From NCBI RefSeq assembly GCF_007829035.1, contig NZ_VIVQ01000001.1:2046001-2110000 (forward strand): 64,000 bases of DNA, read 5' to 3'. The DNA comes from Rudaeicoccus suwonensis. GTDB lineage: Bacteria > Actinomycetota > Actinomycetes > Actinomycetales > Dermatophilaceae. Below, one piece after another: positions 24,895 to 34,825 of this stretch (position 1 is its first letter; each line of letters begins with the position of its first letter). The notes beneath the pieces are model-generated. The model did not search any database, had not been told where the DNA came from, and was given only the letters and a program-made list of their open reading frames with translations. A program made the translations under genes and the position numbers.

Positions 24895-26133
24895 ATGACT
24901 TCGACCCGCGACCACGACATCGTCGTCTTCGGCTGCACCGGCTTTGTCGGGCGGCTGACGGCACAGCATCTGGCCGCTCACGCTCCCTCCGGCACCCGCA
25001 TCGCGCTGGCCGGACGCTCCCGTGAGAAGGTCGCAGCGGTGGCGACCGAGATCGGCGGCATAGCCACGAAATGGCCTGTGCTGGTGGCAGATTCGAGCGA
25101 TCAGGCGTCATTGGACGCGTTGGCCACCGCGGCGCGCGTGGTGATCACGACCGTCGGACCCTACGCGAAATACGGCCTACCGCTGGTCAAGGCGTGCGCG
25201 GAGGCCGGCACCGACTACGTCGACCTCACCGGTGAGGTGTTGTTCGTGCGCGAGTCGATCGACCGCTTCCAGAACATCGCCGAGGCTAGCGGAGCGCGGA
25301 TCATCCACTCATGCGGCTTCGACTCCGTTCCGTCCGATCTGGCGGTGCTGGGGCTCGCCGAGGCGGCCCGGGCCGACGACGCCGGTGAGCTCACCGACAC
25401 CACGCTGTTCGTGACGATGAAGGGCGGCGCGAGCGGCGGCACCCTCGCGTCCGCGATGCACCAGGTCGATGAGATCCGGCGCGACAAGCAGAAGCGCTCG
25501 ATCGCCCTCGACAAGTTCGCGCTGAGTCCGAACCGCGCTGACGAGCCCAGCGGCGAATGGCGCGACTCGCTGAGCGTCAGCTATGCACCCGACATCGGTT
25601 CGTGGACAGCGCCATTCGTGATGGCTTCCTTCAACACTCGGATCGTCCGGCGCAGCAATGCGCTCGACGGGCACGGCTACGGCAGACGATTCCGCTACCG
25701 CGAGGTGATGCGTGTCGGCGCCGGCAACCGCGGACGGCTCACCGCGTATGCCGTTGCCGGTGGTCTGGCCGCCGGTTTCGGTGCGCTCAACGTGCCGCTG
25801 CTACGACCGGTCGTAGAGCGTGTGCTGCCCTCCCCCGGCGAAGGCCCCAGCGAGAAGGCTCGTGCCGCGGGCTTCTTCCGGGCGGAGGCGCGTACCGTCA
25901 CGACCAATGGTGCGGCATACCGCAGCGTCGTTGCGGCACAGGGGGATCCGGGCTATGCCGCCACCTGTGTGATGCTCGGCGAGAGCGCCTTGGCGTTGGC
26001 ACTCGAGCGAGACCGTTGCCCACTTCCTGCCGGTCTCAACGGTGGAGTGCTCACGCCCGCAACGGGTCTCGGCGACGTGCTGACCGAACGCCTGCGAGCA
26101 CAGGGCTTCACCATCGAGGCGACATCTCTCTGA
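24895..26133 (+). CDS. Saccharopine dehydrogenase-like / trans-acting enoyl reductase-like protein
   Basis: The 412-residue protein has an N-terminal Rossmann motif IVVFGCTGFVGRLTAQHLA, LAGRSREKV for the cofactor phosphate, and VVITTVGPYAKYGLPLVKACAEAGTDYVDLTGE, the saccharopine dehydrogenase NADP-binding pattern. HSCGFDSVPSDLAVLGLAE also fits. Mycobacterial relatives act on polyketide lipids as trans-acting enoyl reductases, but here no polyketide genes are nearby, so the substrate is unknown. Confidence 0.85.
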   Translation: MTSTRDHDIVVFGCTGFVGRLTAQHLAAHAPSGTRIALAGRSREKVAAVATEIGGIATKWPVLVADSSDQASLDALATAARVVITTVGPYAKYGLPLVKACAEAGTDYVDLTGEVLFVRESIDRFQNIAEASGARIIHSCGFDSVPSDLAVLGLAEAARADDAGELTDTTLFVTMKGGASGGTLASAMHQVDEIRRDKQKRSIALDKFALSPNRADEPSGEWRDSLSVSYAPDIGSWTAPFVMASFNTRIVRRSNALDGHGYGRRFRYREVMRVGAGNRGRLTAYAVAGGLAAGFGALNVPLLRPVVERVLPSPGEGPSEKARAAGFFRAEARTVTTNGAAYRSVVAAQGDPGYAATCVMLGESALALALERDRCPLPAGLNGGVLTPATGLGDVLTERLRAQGFTIEATSL

Positions 26134-26239
26134 GCGTGGCTCGGCTGCCCATACGGTGAGTCGAGGGCACGTGAGCCGATGACCCGGTGGGCCGACAACC
26201 CGTGCGGTCTGCCCGTGAGCGAGGGTGACCTGTGCCGTG

Positions 26240-26890
26240 TCAGTCGGCGAAGGCCCACCGGACCAGCAAGGTCACCGAAACCTCGCTGAGGCCGTCGCCG
26301 ATGGGCATCCGCGCAGCAGCGGCATATCGCGCTGCCGGTCGCGCACGCGATGGATTGAACTGCGGCCCTGCAGCGCCACCTTCAGCGACGTCGACCGCCT
26401 GGCCGAGTTCCCGGCCCGCCAAGGTGGCGAGCTGCTGTGCCGAGACCCGCGCACGTTCGAATGCCTCGGCGCGTGCGGTTCGCTCGGCGTCTTCGGCGGA
26501 TGCCTCGGTCAGGCTCACACCCTCTATCCGCACAAAGCCGTCGCCGGTGGACACCGCCGCCGCCATCGCGTCGCTGAGCTGCGCGGTGTCGCGAAGGCGG
26601 ACTGACAGCCGGTGCTGCCACACATAACCGAGCAGTCTTTCTTCGCCGTCGTGCGACAGCTTCGGGTGCATCGAGATGTTCTCGGTGAGCAACCCTCCGG
26701 CGGGCAGTTCGAGCGCCTCGAGCGCTGCGAACAATGCCTCGGTGCGCGTTTGCGCCTGCTCGTACGCTGCATGCGGACTCGGATCCTGTGCAACGACAAC
26801 CAGTTTCAGCGTCGACCCCTCGGTGGCGATCTCGGCTGAGCCCGTGCCGACGGTTGTCACGACATCCCTGTGCCTGCGGTGGTGTCCCAT
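26240..26890 (-). CDS. SIMPL-domain (DUF541) protein
   Basis: The 216-residue protein matches the SIMPL/DUF541 family: VVTTVGTGSAEIATEGSTLKL at the start, LLTENISMHPKLSHDGEERLLGYVWQHRLSVRLRD in the middle and RARVSAQQLATLAGRELGQAVDV near the end. Most relatives are exported, yet no signal peptide is seen here, so it may act in the cytoplasm. Family function is poorly known. ATG 26890 is the first start. Confidence 0.85.
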   Translation of the reverse strand: MGHHRRHRDVVTTVGTGSAEIATEGSTLKLVVVAQDPSPHAAYEQAQTRTEALFAALEALELPAGGLLTENISMHPKLSHDGEERLLGYVWQHRLSVRLRDTAQLSDAMAAAVSTGDGFVRIEGVSLTEASAEDAERTARAEAFERARVSAQQLATLAGRELGQAVDVAEGGAAGPQFNPSRARPAARYAAAARMPIGDGLSEVSVTLLVRWAFAD

Positions 26891-27010
26891 GACCCAGTCT
26901 CACCGACGGGTGCCGGAGTGCGCCAGCGGCGCGGGACTCGCGCTGAGGTTTCCGCAGTCGCTGCGCCGAAGCAGGCCGAAGGGCCTGACGGAAAATCGGC
27001 GAGCCAGGCC

Positions 27011-28303
27011 TCAGCGAGTGCCCCACTCCCACCGCGGTGTCGTCAGCAGACCGAGACCCTCGACACGCGTTTCGCCGAGGTCTTTGGCGAGCACCACCTC
27101 GGTGCCTCTCGCAGCGGCCGATCCGTCGCCGTCAGCGCCGTCGGGACCGTCATCGTCGCGTTCGTCGTCACCGGGTTCGTCGTCACCGGGTTCGTCACCC
27201 GGGTCTTCGTCACCCGGGTCTTCGTCATCGTCGGCGCCGAGCGGTCGCACGCCGAGCTGATCGATCAGCGGTCGCGCGTGCGAGACCACCACCACCTGCG
27301 AGCGCTTCGCAGCGAGCCGGATCAGCCGACCGAGAGCAGGCAGCAGTTGTGGATGCAGCGAGGTCTCGGGCTCGTTGAGCACCATCAGCTGGGGCGGCTC
27401 GATCGTGAGCAGCGCTGCCACCCACAGCAGGTAGCGCAAGGTGCCGTCGGACAGCTCCGCCGACCGCAACGGCCGCAGCATCCCCGGCTGATGCAGCGCC
27501 AGGTCGAACATCCCGTCGACGACCACGACCTCCAGGCGCGCGCCGTCGAAGGCATCGGCGACCGCGGCGTCGAGGTCGCCGAAACCGGCCTCCTTGATGG
27601 TCGCGACGGCTGCAGCGAGGTCCGCGCCATCATCGGCGAGGACCGGGGTCCGCGTGCCGACCTGAGGGCGTCGCGCAGGCGCTCCCGCATCGGCGCGGAA
27701 TCCGTCGTAGAAGCGCCACGACCGGATCGCCGCGCGGACGGCATACAGCTCGGGCGACAGGGTCGGGTCGCCGAACTCGGTGAGCACGCTGCGGTATGCC
27801 GGGAACGACTTCGTCACCTGCCGCCATCCGCGGCCGTCACGCACTTCGACGACCTCGCGCAGCCGGCGCACCAAGGTGGAGCCGGGACGCATCACCGGCC
27901 CGCTGAAAATCACCTCGCGTTTGATCAGCGGGTCTCGGTCGAAGGCGGACGGCAGGCACTTGAACCGTTGCGGCAGGCCGAGATCGACCAGGTAGCCGAA
28001 GTCGTCGGAGGCGTAGCCGAGCTGCAGGCTGATCGGGCCATTGCGGACCGTCCCTTGGACCGGCGCGCCACGTCTCGCACCTGCCAATGACTCGGGCCCC
28101 GCCCAGAGCGCCGACGGCAGCCCACCTTCGTGAGCGAGCGCCGCAATGACACGGCCCTGGCCGCAATCGGACAACAGCCGCAGCGCCCGGTAGAGCGAGG
28201 ATTTGCCGCTGCCGTTGGCCCCGGTGATCACCGTCAGCGGCGCCAACGGCAGCACGACGTCGCGCAGTGATCGGTAGCCGGAGACCGCCACAGTGGTGAG
28301 CAT
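27011..28303 (-). CDS. AAA-family ATPase (RecF/OLD-like)
   Basis: The 430-residue protein has Walker A TVITGANGSGKSSLYRAL near residue 28, an ABC-like signature region (RSAELSDGTLRYLLWVAALL), Walker B QLMVLNEPETSLHP with Asn in place of the usual Asp, and QVVVVSHARPLIDQLG. This layout is typical of AAA_21/OLD-type ATPases that act with nucleases or as toxins' partners. The C-terminal part has an Asp/Glu/Pro/Gly-rich insert encoded by 15-base repeats. ATG 28303 is set by a leaderless TACCGT box. No partner gene is adjacent. Confidence 0.85.
   Translation of the reverse strand: MLTTVAVSGYRSLRDVVLPLAPLTVITGANGSGKSSLYRALRLLSDCGQGRVIAALAHEGGLPSALWAGPESLAGARRGAPVQGTVRNGPISLQLGYASDDFGYLVDLGLPQRFKCLPSAFDRDPLIKREVIFSGPVMRPGSTLVRRLREVVEVRDGRGWRQVTKSFPAYRSVLTEFGDPTLSPELYAVRAAIRSWRFYDGFRADAGAPARRPQVGTRTPVLADDGADLAAAVATIKEAGFGDLDAAVADAFDGARLEVVVVDGMFDLALHQPGMLRPLRSAELSDGTLRYLLWVAALLTIEPPQLMVLNEPETSLHPQLLPALGRLIRLAAKRSQVVVVSHARPLIDQLGVRPLGADDDEDPGDEDPGDEPGDDEPGDDERDDDGPDGADGDGSAAARGTEVVLAKDLGETRVEGLGLLTTPRWEWGTR
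27161..27220. repeat. Four 15-bp tandem units inside the AAA ATPase gene
   Basis: Two units TTCGTCGTCACCGGG (27161-27190) are followed by two units TTCGTCACCCGGGTC (27191-27220). They keep the reading frame and encode repeating acidic Asp-Pro-Gly-Asp-Glu type peptides. Such units can vary in number by slippage. Confidence 0.85.
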
Positions 28304-28309
28304 CCCGTC

Positions 28310-28315
28310 ACGGTA
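28310..28315 (-). promoter_or_regulatory. -10 element TACCGT for the leaderless AAA ATPase gene
   Basis: On the minus strand TACCGT ends six bases before ATG 28303, identical in sequence to the boxes of lipB and the HTH-citrate synthase gene. Confidence 0.5.
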
Positions 28316-28563
28316 TTGCGGACCACTGACGGGCGTTGCGCTGACCACTTCCCCCTCACACTCACCTCTGGCCACAGTGATGCGGCAGAAATGACGATCA
28401 GTTGCGCCATGGGCGGGGTTACGCGTGGGTAATCGTCATCCCAGCCACACTCCGTTACCTCGCCCCGCCGCGATGTTCGACGCCAGGACAGGTATCACCG
28501 CCCCCACGACGAACATCGAACTGCCAGGCTCCGTGTCGAACGCGGCCGGTCAGACGTGCGACG

Positions 28564-29088
28564 TCAGCAGGCGCCGTGCAGACCCAGCTGAGCGCGGACG
28601 GTGGCCGGGGCGATGCCACAGCCGACGGCATACGTGCCCAGGTCACGCACCTGCCAGGTGGCTCCGACCTTGTGCAGCACAACCTGCGCCGGGTCGGTCT
28701 GGCCGTTGCGCGGTGTGGCGAGCGCGGCGGCCCACGACGTGTCGGACGACGCGAAGTGGATGTCGCTGACCGCGATGTCGGCGGGCTGGACCACACCGAG
28801 CAGCGGGCTGTGCAAGATCGCCGTCGTGATCGCGGCGTCGGTGGACCTGGTCGACGAGCCGGACCTGGTCGACGTGGTGGAGGTCGTACGCACATCGACC
28901 ACGTGCACTTCGGTGGCGGTGGACGCGGTCTGCAGGTGGGCAGCGCTGCCGAGATCCTGCTGGACCCGCGGGCTGACCAGGTGAGACTGCGCCAGAACCG
29001 ATGCGGTCCCGGCCGGCGCGAAGGCGACAGCACCGGCTCCGGCGAGAACCAGGGCTCCGGTGGCAACGAAGGAAGTGGTGCGGTTCAT
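28564..29088 (-). CDS. Small secreted protein of unknown function
   Basis: The 174-residue protein has a clear signal peptide (MNRTTSFVATGALVLAGAGAVAFA) with probable cleavage after an Ala near residue 25-30. The mature part is Thr/Ser-rich and includes RTTSTTSTRSGSSTRST, then a strand-rich end with two Cys (VGCG and the final Cys) that could form a disulfide. ATG 29088 is used because AAAGGA lies nine bases upstream; TTG 29097 is possible. I recognise no family. Confidence 0.7.
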   Translation of the reverse strand: MNRTTSFVATGALVLAGAGAVAFAPAGTASVLAQSHLVSPRVQQDLGSAAHLQTASTATEVHVVDVRTTSTTSTRSGSSTRSTDAAITTAILHSPLLGVVQPADIAVSDIHFASSDTSWAAALATPRNGQTDPAQVVLHKVGATWQVRDLGTYAVGCGIAPATVRAQLGLHGAC

Positions 29089-29237
29089 GCGTATCAATCC
29101 TTTCCGCGATCGAGAAGATCACAGTCCCCGAGTGGCTGCCGGCCCGTGTTGTGGCCGACACCGGGTATGACGCCGCTGCCCGCCGGTCGGTTGCTCCCTG
29201 TCTCACGACGTGATCGGATCGTGATGAAATCAGCACC

Positions 29238-30341
29238 ATGGCCGCCATCGAGGTAGAAACGCTCGAACAACTGCTGCGACTGCTCGCGTCCGGCACGCCG
29301 CTGCGGGGAGCGCGCTTGCAGGATCTCGACCTCACCGGACTTGATCCCGCCCTGCTGGAACACGCCGACGTCGACAAGATGGTCGTGCTCGGCTGTGAAC
29401 TGCCGCAACAACTGGACGAGCAACTGCGCGTGCGTGGTGCTCTGGTCTTCCCGCGCGAGGACAGGGTGCCCTTCGACCCGTGGCGGGCCGGGCTCTACAC
29501 CGCGCGCGAGCTGTATGCCGATCCCACCGGCGAGGGGTACTCCGGAAGCCGCGATGCACGCACCTACCGATGGTCGCTGGATCCGCGCACCCGCAGCGAC
29601 GTCTACGCCACCCTCCTGCAGGCGATCCACGACGACAGCATCGCCGACGCCTTGGCAGAGCTGGTGGATGGCCGACGAGTGGTCGGAGTGATGGGTGGGC
29701 ACGCCCTCGATCGCGGGACCGCCGGGTATGCCGATGCTGCCCATCTCGGCCACACCCTCGCCGCCGACGGCGCGATCGTGGCCACCGGAGGTGGACCGGG
29801 CGCGATGGAGGCGGCGAACCTCGGCGCGCTCTTCGAGGACGCGACGGCCCTCGCCGCAGCGCTGGATGAGCTCGCCGGGGTGCCGTCGTTCCGGCCGAGC
29901 GTGGATGCCTGGGCGACGATCGCGTTCGGCATACGCGATCGGTTGGCTCAAGCTCAGCGGCCGGACGCGCCCAGCCTGGGTGTCCCGACCTGGTTCTACG
30001 GGCACGAGCCGCCGAACGTCTTCGCCGCGCACATAGCGAAATACTTCAGCAACGCACTGCGTGAAGACGCGTTGCTTGCCATCTGCACCGCCGGCATCGT
30101 GGTGCTGCCCGGTGCGGCCGGCACGGTGCAGGAGATCTTCCAGGCAGCGACCCGGCTGTTCTATGCAACGGAGTCCGACGGCCCGCTGCCACCATTGGTG
30201 TTGGTCGATGAACGCCACTGGCAGCAAGCGATTCCGGCGTGGGAACCACTGCGCTCACTTGCCGAGGGCCGGCCGATGCAGTCCGCGATCCACCTCGTCG
30301 GCACCGTCGACGAGGCTGCCGCGATCATCGCCGCGGGCTGA
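29238..30341 (+). CDS. LOG-family (Rossmann-like) nucleotide hydrolase-related protein
   Basis: The 367-residue protein carries VVGVMGGHALDRG, VATGGGPGAMEAANLG and VVLPGAAGTVQEIFQAAT, variants of the GGGxxGxM and PGGxGTxxE motifs of LOG proteins, which release free cytokinin-like bases from nucleotide 5'-monophosphates. In the second motif Gly-Gly is Gly-Ala and the Glu is kept. It is much longer than simple LOG proteins (about 190), with an extra N-terminal domain. Its last 87 bases overlap the converging PAP2-type gene. Confidence 0.8.
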   Translation: MAAIEVETLEQLLRLLASGTPLRGARLQDLDLTGLDPALLEHADVDKMVVLGCELPQQLDEQLRVRGALVFPREDRVPFDPWRAGLYTARELYADPTGEGYSGSRDARTYRWSLDPRTRSDVYATLLQAIHDDSIADALAELVDGRRVVGVMGGHALDRGTAGYADAAHLGHTLAADGAIVATGGGPGAMEAANLGALFEDATALAAALDELAGVPSFRPSVDAWATIAFGIRDRLAQAQRPDAPSLGVPTWFYGHEPPNVFAAHIAKYFSNALREDALLAICTAGIVVLPGAAGTVQEIFQAATRLFYATESDGPLPPLVLVDERHWQQAIPAWEPLRSLAEGRPMQSAIHLVGTVDEAAAIIAAG

Positions 30342-31145
30342 CCCACGCCGCCTCCGGTGAACCAACCGCGTGACGGCGTCATGCAATTGCACCGCGGCGA
30401 TCAACAAGGCGATGGCCACAATTCCGTCCAGCCACCAGTGGTTGGCGGTGGCGACGATGACAAAGACCGTCACGACGAAGTGCAGCACTGCGATGTACCG
30501 CCACTTGGACGTACTCACCCGCCAGGTGAACCAGCCCACCACAGATGCGAACAACACGTGCACCGAGGGCATCGCGCCGAGCGCATCCACCGAGAATCCG
30601 GCGTTGTAGACCGATTGACCGTAGAGCTCGGCCGTGTCGACGAAACCCGGCAGCAGCCGCGGCGGTGCGACCGGCATCAGCTGCACGATGAAGCAACCGA
30701 GCACCGCGATCGCCAGCGACGTGCGGATCCGCGGATACGCGTCGCGGTGCCGGACGTACAACCACACCAGGAAGATCCCCATGACGGTGAAGTGCATGGT
30801 GGCGTAATAGAGGTTCGCCAGACGCACCACATCCGGATGACCGAGGATGAGGTCCTGCACGTGCCGTTCGTTCGGCAGATGGATCGCGGTCTGAAAGCGT
30901 TCGATCCACCGGCCACGCGCGAGCGCATTGCCGCCGATGCTGATGTCGGGCTCCTGCACCAGCTGCCACACCGCGAACAGCACCGCGATGATCGAGCCCT
31001 CACGGCATACAGCACTCAGGCCCTGGAACCGGTGCCGCAGCACAAGCCAGCCCACCACCAGGACGGCCGCGAGCGCCAGAGCCTGACGCCAGTTGAGCAT
31101 GAGGTTCGGCAGCGAACCGAACAGCAGGCCCTTCGCGTGGATCAC
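30255..31145 (-). CDS. PAP2-superfamily membrane phosphatase/phosphotransferase
   Basis: The 296-residue membrane protein has about six helices. PAP2 motifs are [16 protein letters not shown] (second motif His) and [11 protein letters not shown] (third motif His-Asp). This spacing is that of the AUR1/inositol-phosphotransferase-like branch found in actinobacteria. GTG 31145 overlaps the rlmN stop as GTGA, so it is translationally coupled to rlmN. The charged tail overlaps the LOG-family gene end. Confidence 0.85.
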   Translation of the reverse strand: MIHAKGLLFGSLPNLMLNWRQALALAAVLVVGWLVLRHRFQGLSAVCREGSIIAVLFAVWQLVQEPDISIGGNALARGRWIERFQTAIHLPNERHVQDLILGHPDVVRLANLYYATMHFTVMGIFLVWLYVRHRDAYPRIRTSLAIAVLGCFIVQLMPVAPPRLLPGFVDTAELYGQSVYNAGFSVDALGAMPSVHVLFASVVGWFTWRVSTSKWRYIAVLHFVVTVFVIVATANHWWLDGIVAIALLIAAVQLHDAVTRLVHRRRRGSARGDDRGSLVDGADEVDRGLHRPALGK

Positions 31146-32305
31146 GCGGTCGACGCGGCGAGTTGCCCGCAGGCCCCGTCGATGTCGGAGCCGCGTGTGT
31201 CGCGGATCGTCGTCGGTATGCCGTGGGCTCGCAGCCGCTCCACGAACTGCTGCTCGACGCCCTTGCGGGACGCGGTCCACTTCGACCCGGGCGTCGGGTT
31301 GAGCGGGATCGGGTTGACGTGCACCCAGCCCTTGCCGCGCGCGGCAAGCTTCTGGCCGAGCAGGTCGGCCCGCCATGCCTGGTCGTTGACGTCGCGGATC
31401 AGGGCGTACTCGATCGACACCCGACGGCCCGTCACATCGAAGTACCGGTATGCCGCATCGAGCGCCTCGTCGACCGACCATCGTGTGTTGATCGGCACGA
31501 GTTCGTTGCGCAGCTCGTCGTCGGGGGCGTGCAGCGACAGTGCCAGCGTGACGGGAATGCCTTCGGCTGCGAGCTTGTCGATGGCGGGAACGAGTCCGAC
31601 GGTGGACATGGTGAGTCCGCGGGCCGACATACCCAGGCCGGCGGGCGGAGGTTCCGTCAGTCGGCGGATGGCGTTGACGGCCTGACGGTAGTTGGCCAGC
31701 GCCTCGCCCATGCCCATGAAGACGACGTTGGACACGCGCAGCGGTGTCTCGCGGGACTCCTCGTCGCCACCGGCCAGCGCGCCGTCGCGCAGCATCCGGG
31801 CACCGGCGACGACCTGCTCGACGATCTCGGCCGTCGACAGGTTGCGGGTCAGGCCCTCCTGCCCTGTCGCGCAGAACGGGCAGTTCATCCCGCAGCCGGC
31901 CTGGCTGGAGATGCACATCGTCACGCGTCCGGGGTACCGCATGAGCACCGACTCGACCAGCGCACCGTCGAACAACCGCCAGACCTGTTTGACGGTGCGA
32001 CCGTCGTCCGCCTGCACCGACCGAATCGGCGTCATCAGCGAGGGCAGCATCGCGTCGACCAGCTCGTCACGTCCGGCTGCCGGCAGATCCGTCATCTGTG
32101 CGGGATCGCTGACGAACCGTTCGAAGTAGTGTGTGGACAGCTGCTTAGCGCGAAAACCCTTGTGCCCCAACGCTTCCACCGCCTCTTTGCGGCCGGCTTC
32201 GTCGAAGTCGGCCAGATGCTGCGGCGGCTTGCCCCGGCGCGGTGCAGCGAACGTCAGCTGCCCTGGCGCCGGACGAGTGGTGGGTTCAGGCAGGTCGGTC
32301 GGCAT
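31142..32305 (-). CDS. rlmN: 23S rRNA (adenine2503-C2)-methyltransferase RlmN
   Basis: The 387-residue radical SAM enzyme methylates A2503 of 23S rRNA and A37 of some tRNAs. The cluster motif is CGMNCPFC with Cys138, 142 and 145. [29 protein letters not shown] and [16 protein letters not shown] are family landmarks, and the methyl-carrying Cys is probably the one in DIDGACGQL. It lies after cdsA in the usual actinobacterial order. Confidence 0.96.
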   Translation of the reverse strand: MPTDLPEPTTRPAPGQLTFAAPRRGKPPQHLADFDEAGRKEAVEALGHKGFRAKQLSTHYFERFVSDPAQMTDLPAAGRDELVDAMLPSLMTPIRSVQADDGRTVKQVWRLFDGALVESVLMRYPGRVTMCISSQAGCGMNCPFCATGQEGLTRNLSTAEIVEQVVAGARMLRDGALAGGDEESRETPLRVSNVVFMGMGEALANYRQAVNAIRRLTEPPPAGLGMSARGLTMSTVGLVPAIDKLAAEGIPVTLALSLHAPDDELRNELVPINTRWSVDEALDAAYRYFDVTGRRVSIEYALIRDVNDQAWRADLLGQKLAARGKGWVHVNPIPLNPTPGSKWTASRKGVEQQFVERLRAHGIPTTIRDTRGSDIDGACGQLAASTA

Positions 32306-32314
32306 GGCGGAACC

Positions 32315-33262
32315 TCACTTCACCGCGACGAAAGGAGTCAGGACGGCCCACACCACCGGCACGGCCAGCAGCAGCGAGTCGAGGCGGTCCATCAGCCCGC
32401 CGTGGCCCGGGATGAGATTGCTCATGTCCTTGATGCCGAGGTCGCGCTTGATCATCGACTCGCACAGGTCGCCGACGGTGGCAGCCACGACGACCAGCGC
32501 ACCGAGGATCGCGCCGACCCACCATCGTCCGTCGAGCACGAGCGACACCGAAAGCGCCCCGCCGATGACGCAGGCCGTGAATGATCCGGCGAAGCCCTCC
32601 CAGGACTTCTTCGGCGAGACGCTGGGCGCCATCGGGTGCCTGCCCGCGACCACTCCCACGGCATACCCGCCGATGTCGCTGCAGATCGTGACGAGAACGA
32701 AGACCACGATGCGGCCGGGACCGTCGGAGTTGTGCAGCAGCAGCATCGCGAACCCCACGAGAGCCGGCAGATAGAGCACCACCATCGCTCCCCCGGCGAC
32801 ATCGCGACGCAAGCCCTCCTCGTCGCCGAAGCTGCGCCAGACAAGCACCACGAGCACCGCCACGATGGCTGAAAACGCCAGGGCCGGTGCGCCCCACAGG
32901 TAGGCGATCAACGGCACGACCGCCGCAGCCGTCAGGGTCGGGATCAACGGCGGGTGGATGCGGCCGTTGCTCATCGCGCGAACCACCTCGAAGCAGCCGA
33001 TCACAGAGGCGGCCATGGCGACCGCGACGAAGATCTCCTTCACCAGGAAGAGGCTGAGTATGACGATGGCCCCGAGCAGCACTCCCACGCCGATCGCGGC
33101 ATACAGATTGCGGCCGGCGCGCGGAGTGGGATTGGTGCTCTCAGCTCCCGGCCGGCCGGCGGCCGCCTCGGCAGGCGCGACGACGGGCTGCGGCATACTG
33201 CTGGACTTCGAGCGCGCGGCTCGCGCCTCGCGGGCAGCCCGGCGGGAGGTGGGTTCGGACAT
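32315..33262 (-). CDS. cdsA: Phosphatidate cytidylyltransferase CdsA
   Basis: The 315-residue membrane enzyme makes CDP-diacylglycerol for phospholipid synthesis. Several helices follow a 60-residue polar N-terminus. The family signature is seen as SPKKSWEGFAGS and, near the end, GDLCESMIKRDLGIKDMSNLIPGHGGLMDRLDS. ATG 33262 is chosen over GTG 33280. It lies 22 bases from frr. Confidence 0.95.
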   Translation of the reverse strand: MSEPTSRRAAREARAARSKSSSMPQPVVAPAEAAAGRPGAESTNPTPRAGRNLYAAIGVGVLLGAIVILSLFLVKEIFVAVAMAASVIGCFEVVRAMSNGRIHPPLIPTLTAAAVVPLIAYLWGAPALAFSAIVAVLVVLVWRSFGDEEGLRRDVAGGAMVVLYLPALVGFAMLLLHNSDGPGRIVVFVLVTICSDIGGYAVGVVAGRHPMAPSVSPKKSWEGFAGSFTACVIGGALSVSLVLDGRWWVGAILGALVVVAATVGDLCESMIKRDLGIKDMSNLIPGHGGLMDRLDSLLLAVPVVWAVLTPFVAVK

Positions 33263-33283
33263 GGTGGGATGCGCGAGCACGCC

Positions 33284-33850
33284 TCAGACTGAGAGGAGCT
33301 CGGCCTCCTTGCCCTTCAACAGGTCGTCGACGGCGTCGACGTGACGCTTGGTGACGGCCTCGAGCTCCTTCTCGGCGCGGCTGCCTTCGTCCTCGCCCAC
33401 GTCACCGTCCTTGACGGCCTTGTCGATGTCTTCCTTGGCCTTGCGACGGACGTTGCGGATCGACACCTTGGCGTCCTCGCCCTTCTGACGGGCGATCTTG
33501 ATGTAGTCCTTGCGGCGCTCCTCGGTCAGCGCCGGCAGCACGATGCGGATGAGGTTGCCGTCGTTGCTGGGGTTGACGCCCAGGTCGCTTTCGCGCAACG
33601 CCTTCTCGATGCCGGCCATCGCGCCCTTGTCGAAAGGCTGGATCAGCACGGTGCGCGCCTCGGGTGTCTGGAAGGACGCGAGTTGCTGTAACGGGGTCGG
33701 CGCGCCGTAGTAGTCGACAGTCAGCTTGTTGAACATGGCGGCACTGGCCCGGCCGGTGCGGATGGCTGCGAAGTCCTCCTTGGCGACCTCGACCGCCTTC
33801 TCCATCTTTTCCTCTGCCTCGAACAGACTCTCGTCGATGCTGCCGTCCAT
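33284..33850 (-). CDS. frr: Ribosome recycling factor
   Basis: The 188-residue protein splits post-termination ribosomes with EF-G. It has the full three-helix-bundle and hinge pattern: [34 protein letters not shown], then [39 protein letters not shown] 33850 gives the usual length, with GAGGAG twelve bases upstream; an upstream GTG frame to 33880 is not needed. Confidence 0.96.
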   Translation of the reverse strand: MDGSIDESLFEAEEKMEKAVEVAKEDFAAIRTGRASAAMFNKLTVDYYGAPTPLQQLASFQTPEARTVLIQPFDKGAMAGIEKALRESDLGVNPSNDGNLIRIVLPALTEERRKDYIKIARQKGEDAKVSIRNVRRKAKEDIDKAVKDGDVGEDEGSRAEKELEAVTKRHVDAVDDLLKGKEAELLSV

Positions 33851-33934
33851 GTTTCGCGCTGACTCCTCGTGATGCCCCACTGAGGGGACGTGATGGTGGT
33901 GGATCCCTGTGGACCGGATGCCGATCCGATCCGG

Positions 33935-34666
33935 TCAGGTCGTGACCAGAGTTCCGATCTTCTCACCTTGCAGGGCACGGGTGATATTTCCCTCGCCCTC
34001 CATGCCGAAGACGCGCATCGGCAGGTCGTTCTCCATGCAGAGACTGAACGCTGCAGCATCGACGATGCGCAGGTTCTGGGCGAGCGCATCGGAGAAGGTG
34101 ACGGTGTCCAGCTTGGTGGCCGACGGGTCGATCTTCGGGTCTGCGGTGTAGACGCCGTCGACGCCACTCTTGGCGATCAGCACCATGTCGCACTTGATCT
34201 CGAGCGCGCGCTGGGCGCTGACGGTGTCGGTGGAGAAGAACGGCATACCGGCGCCGGCGCCGAAGATCACGACGCGGTGCTTCTCAAGGTGACGCATCGC
34301 CCGGCGGGGAATGTAGGGCTCGGCGACCTGCCCCATCGTGATGGCGGTCTGCACACGGGTGTCGATGCCTTGCTTCTCCAGGAAGTCCTGCAAGGCAAGG
34401 CAGTTCATGACTGTGCCGAGCATGCCCATGTAGTCCGCGCGGGTGCGGTCCATGCCCTTGGTCTGCAGTTCCGCGCCGCGGAAGAAGTTGCCACCACCGA
34501 TCACGACGGCGATCTCGACGCCGGATCGGGCCGCGGCCGCGATCTGCTCGGCGACACCACGCACGACGTCGGGCGCGAGGCCGACCTGGCCCCCACCGAA
34601 CACCTCGCCGGACAGTTTCAACAGGACCCGCAAGGGGTTCTCGGACTGGTTCGGGGCGAGGGTCAT
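33935..34666 (-). CDS. pyrH: UMP kinase
   Basis: The 243-residue amino-acid-kinase-fold enzyme phosphorylates UMP. Landmarks are [61 protein letters not shown] and [20 protein letters not shown]. It usually follows tsf directly; here an APC permease and a LacI regulator, on the other strand, separate the two. Confidence 0.97.
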   Translation of the reverse strand: MTLAPNQSENPLRVLLKLSGEVFGGGQVGLAPDVVRGVAEQIAAAARSGVEIAVVIGGGNFFRGAELQTKGMDRTRADYMGMLGTVMNCLALQDFLEKQGIDTRVQTAITMGQVAEPYIPRRAMRHLEKHRVVIFGAGAGMPFFSTDTVSAQRALEIKCDMVLIAKSGVDGVYTADPKIDPSATKLDTVTFSDALAQNLRIVDAAAFSLCMENDLPMRVFGMEGEGNITRALQGEKIGTLVTT

Positions 34667-34813
34667 CGCGGCCTCCCGGCGGTGTGGTCAAGGTGAGCTG
34701 CGGTCGGTAGATCCTGCCACAGCCAGATCCGCGTTCCCTGCGCCCCCGTCGGCGAACCCCACCCGAAGGTAGGGATCACGGACCCGAAACCCCATTTCGA
34801 GGAGGCAGCCGAA

Positions 34814-34819
34814 CATACT
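34814..34819 (+). promoter_or_regulatory. -10 element CATACT for a leaderless start
   Basis: CATACT ends six bases before ATG 34826. The box is close to TATACT. Confidence 0.45.
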
Positions 34820-34825
34820 GAAACT

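Noticed and set aside
31146-31916. N-terminal extension of the PAP2-type frame to 553 codons
   Set aside because: The extension lies in a different frame of rlmN, is Arg-rich and has no domain. The GTGA overlap at 31145 marks the start.
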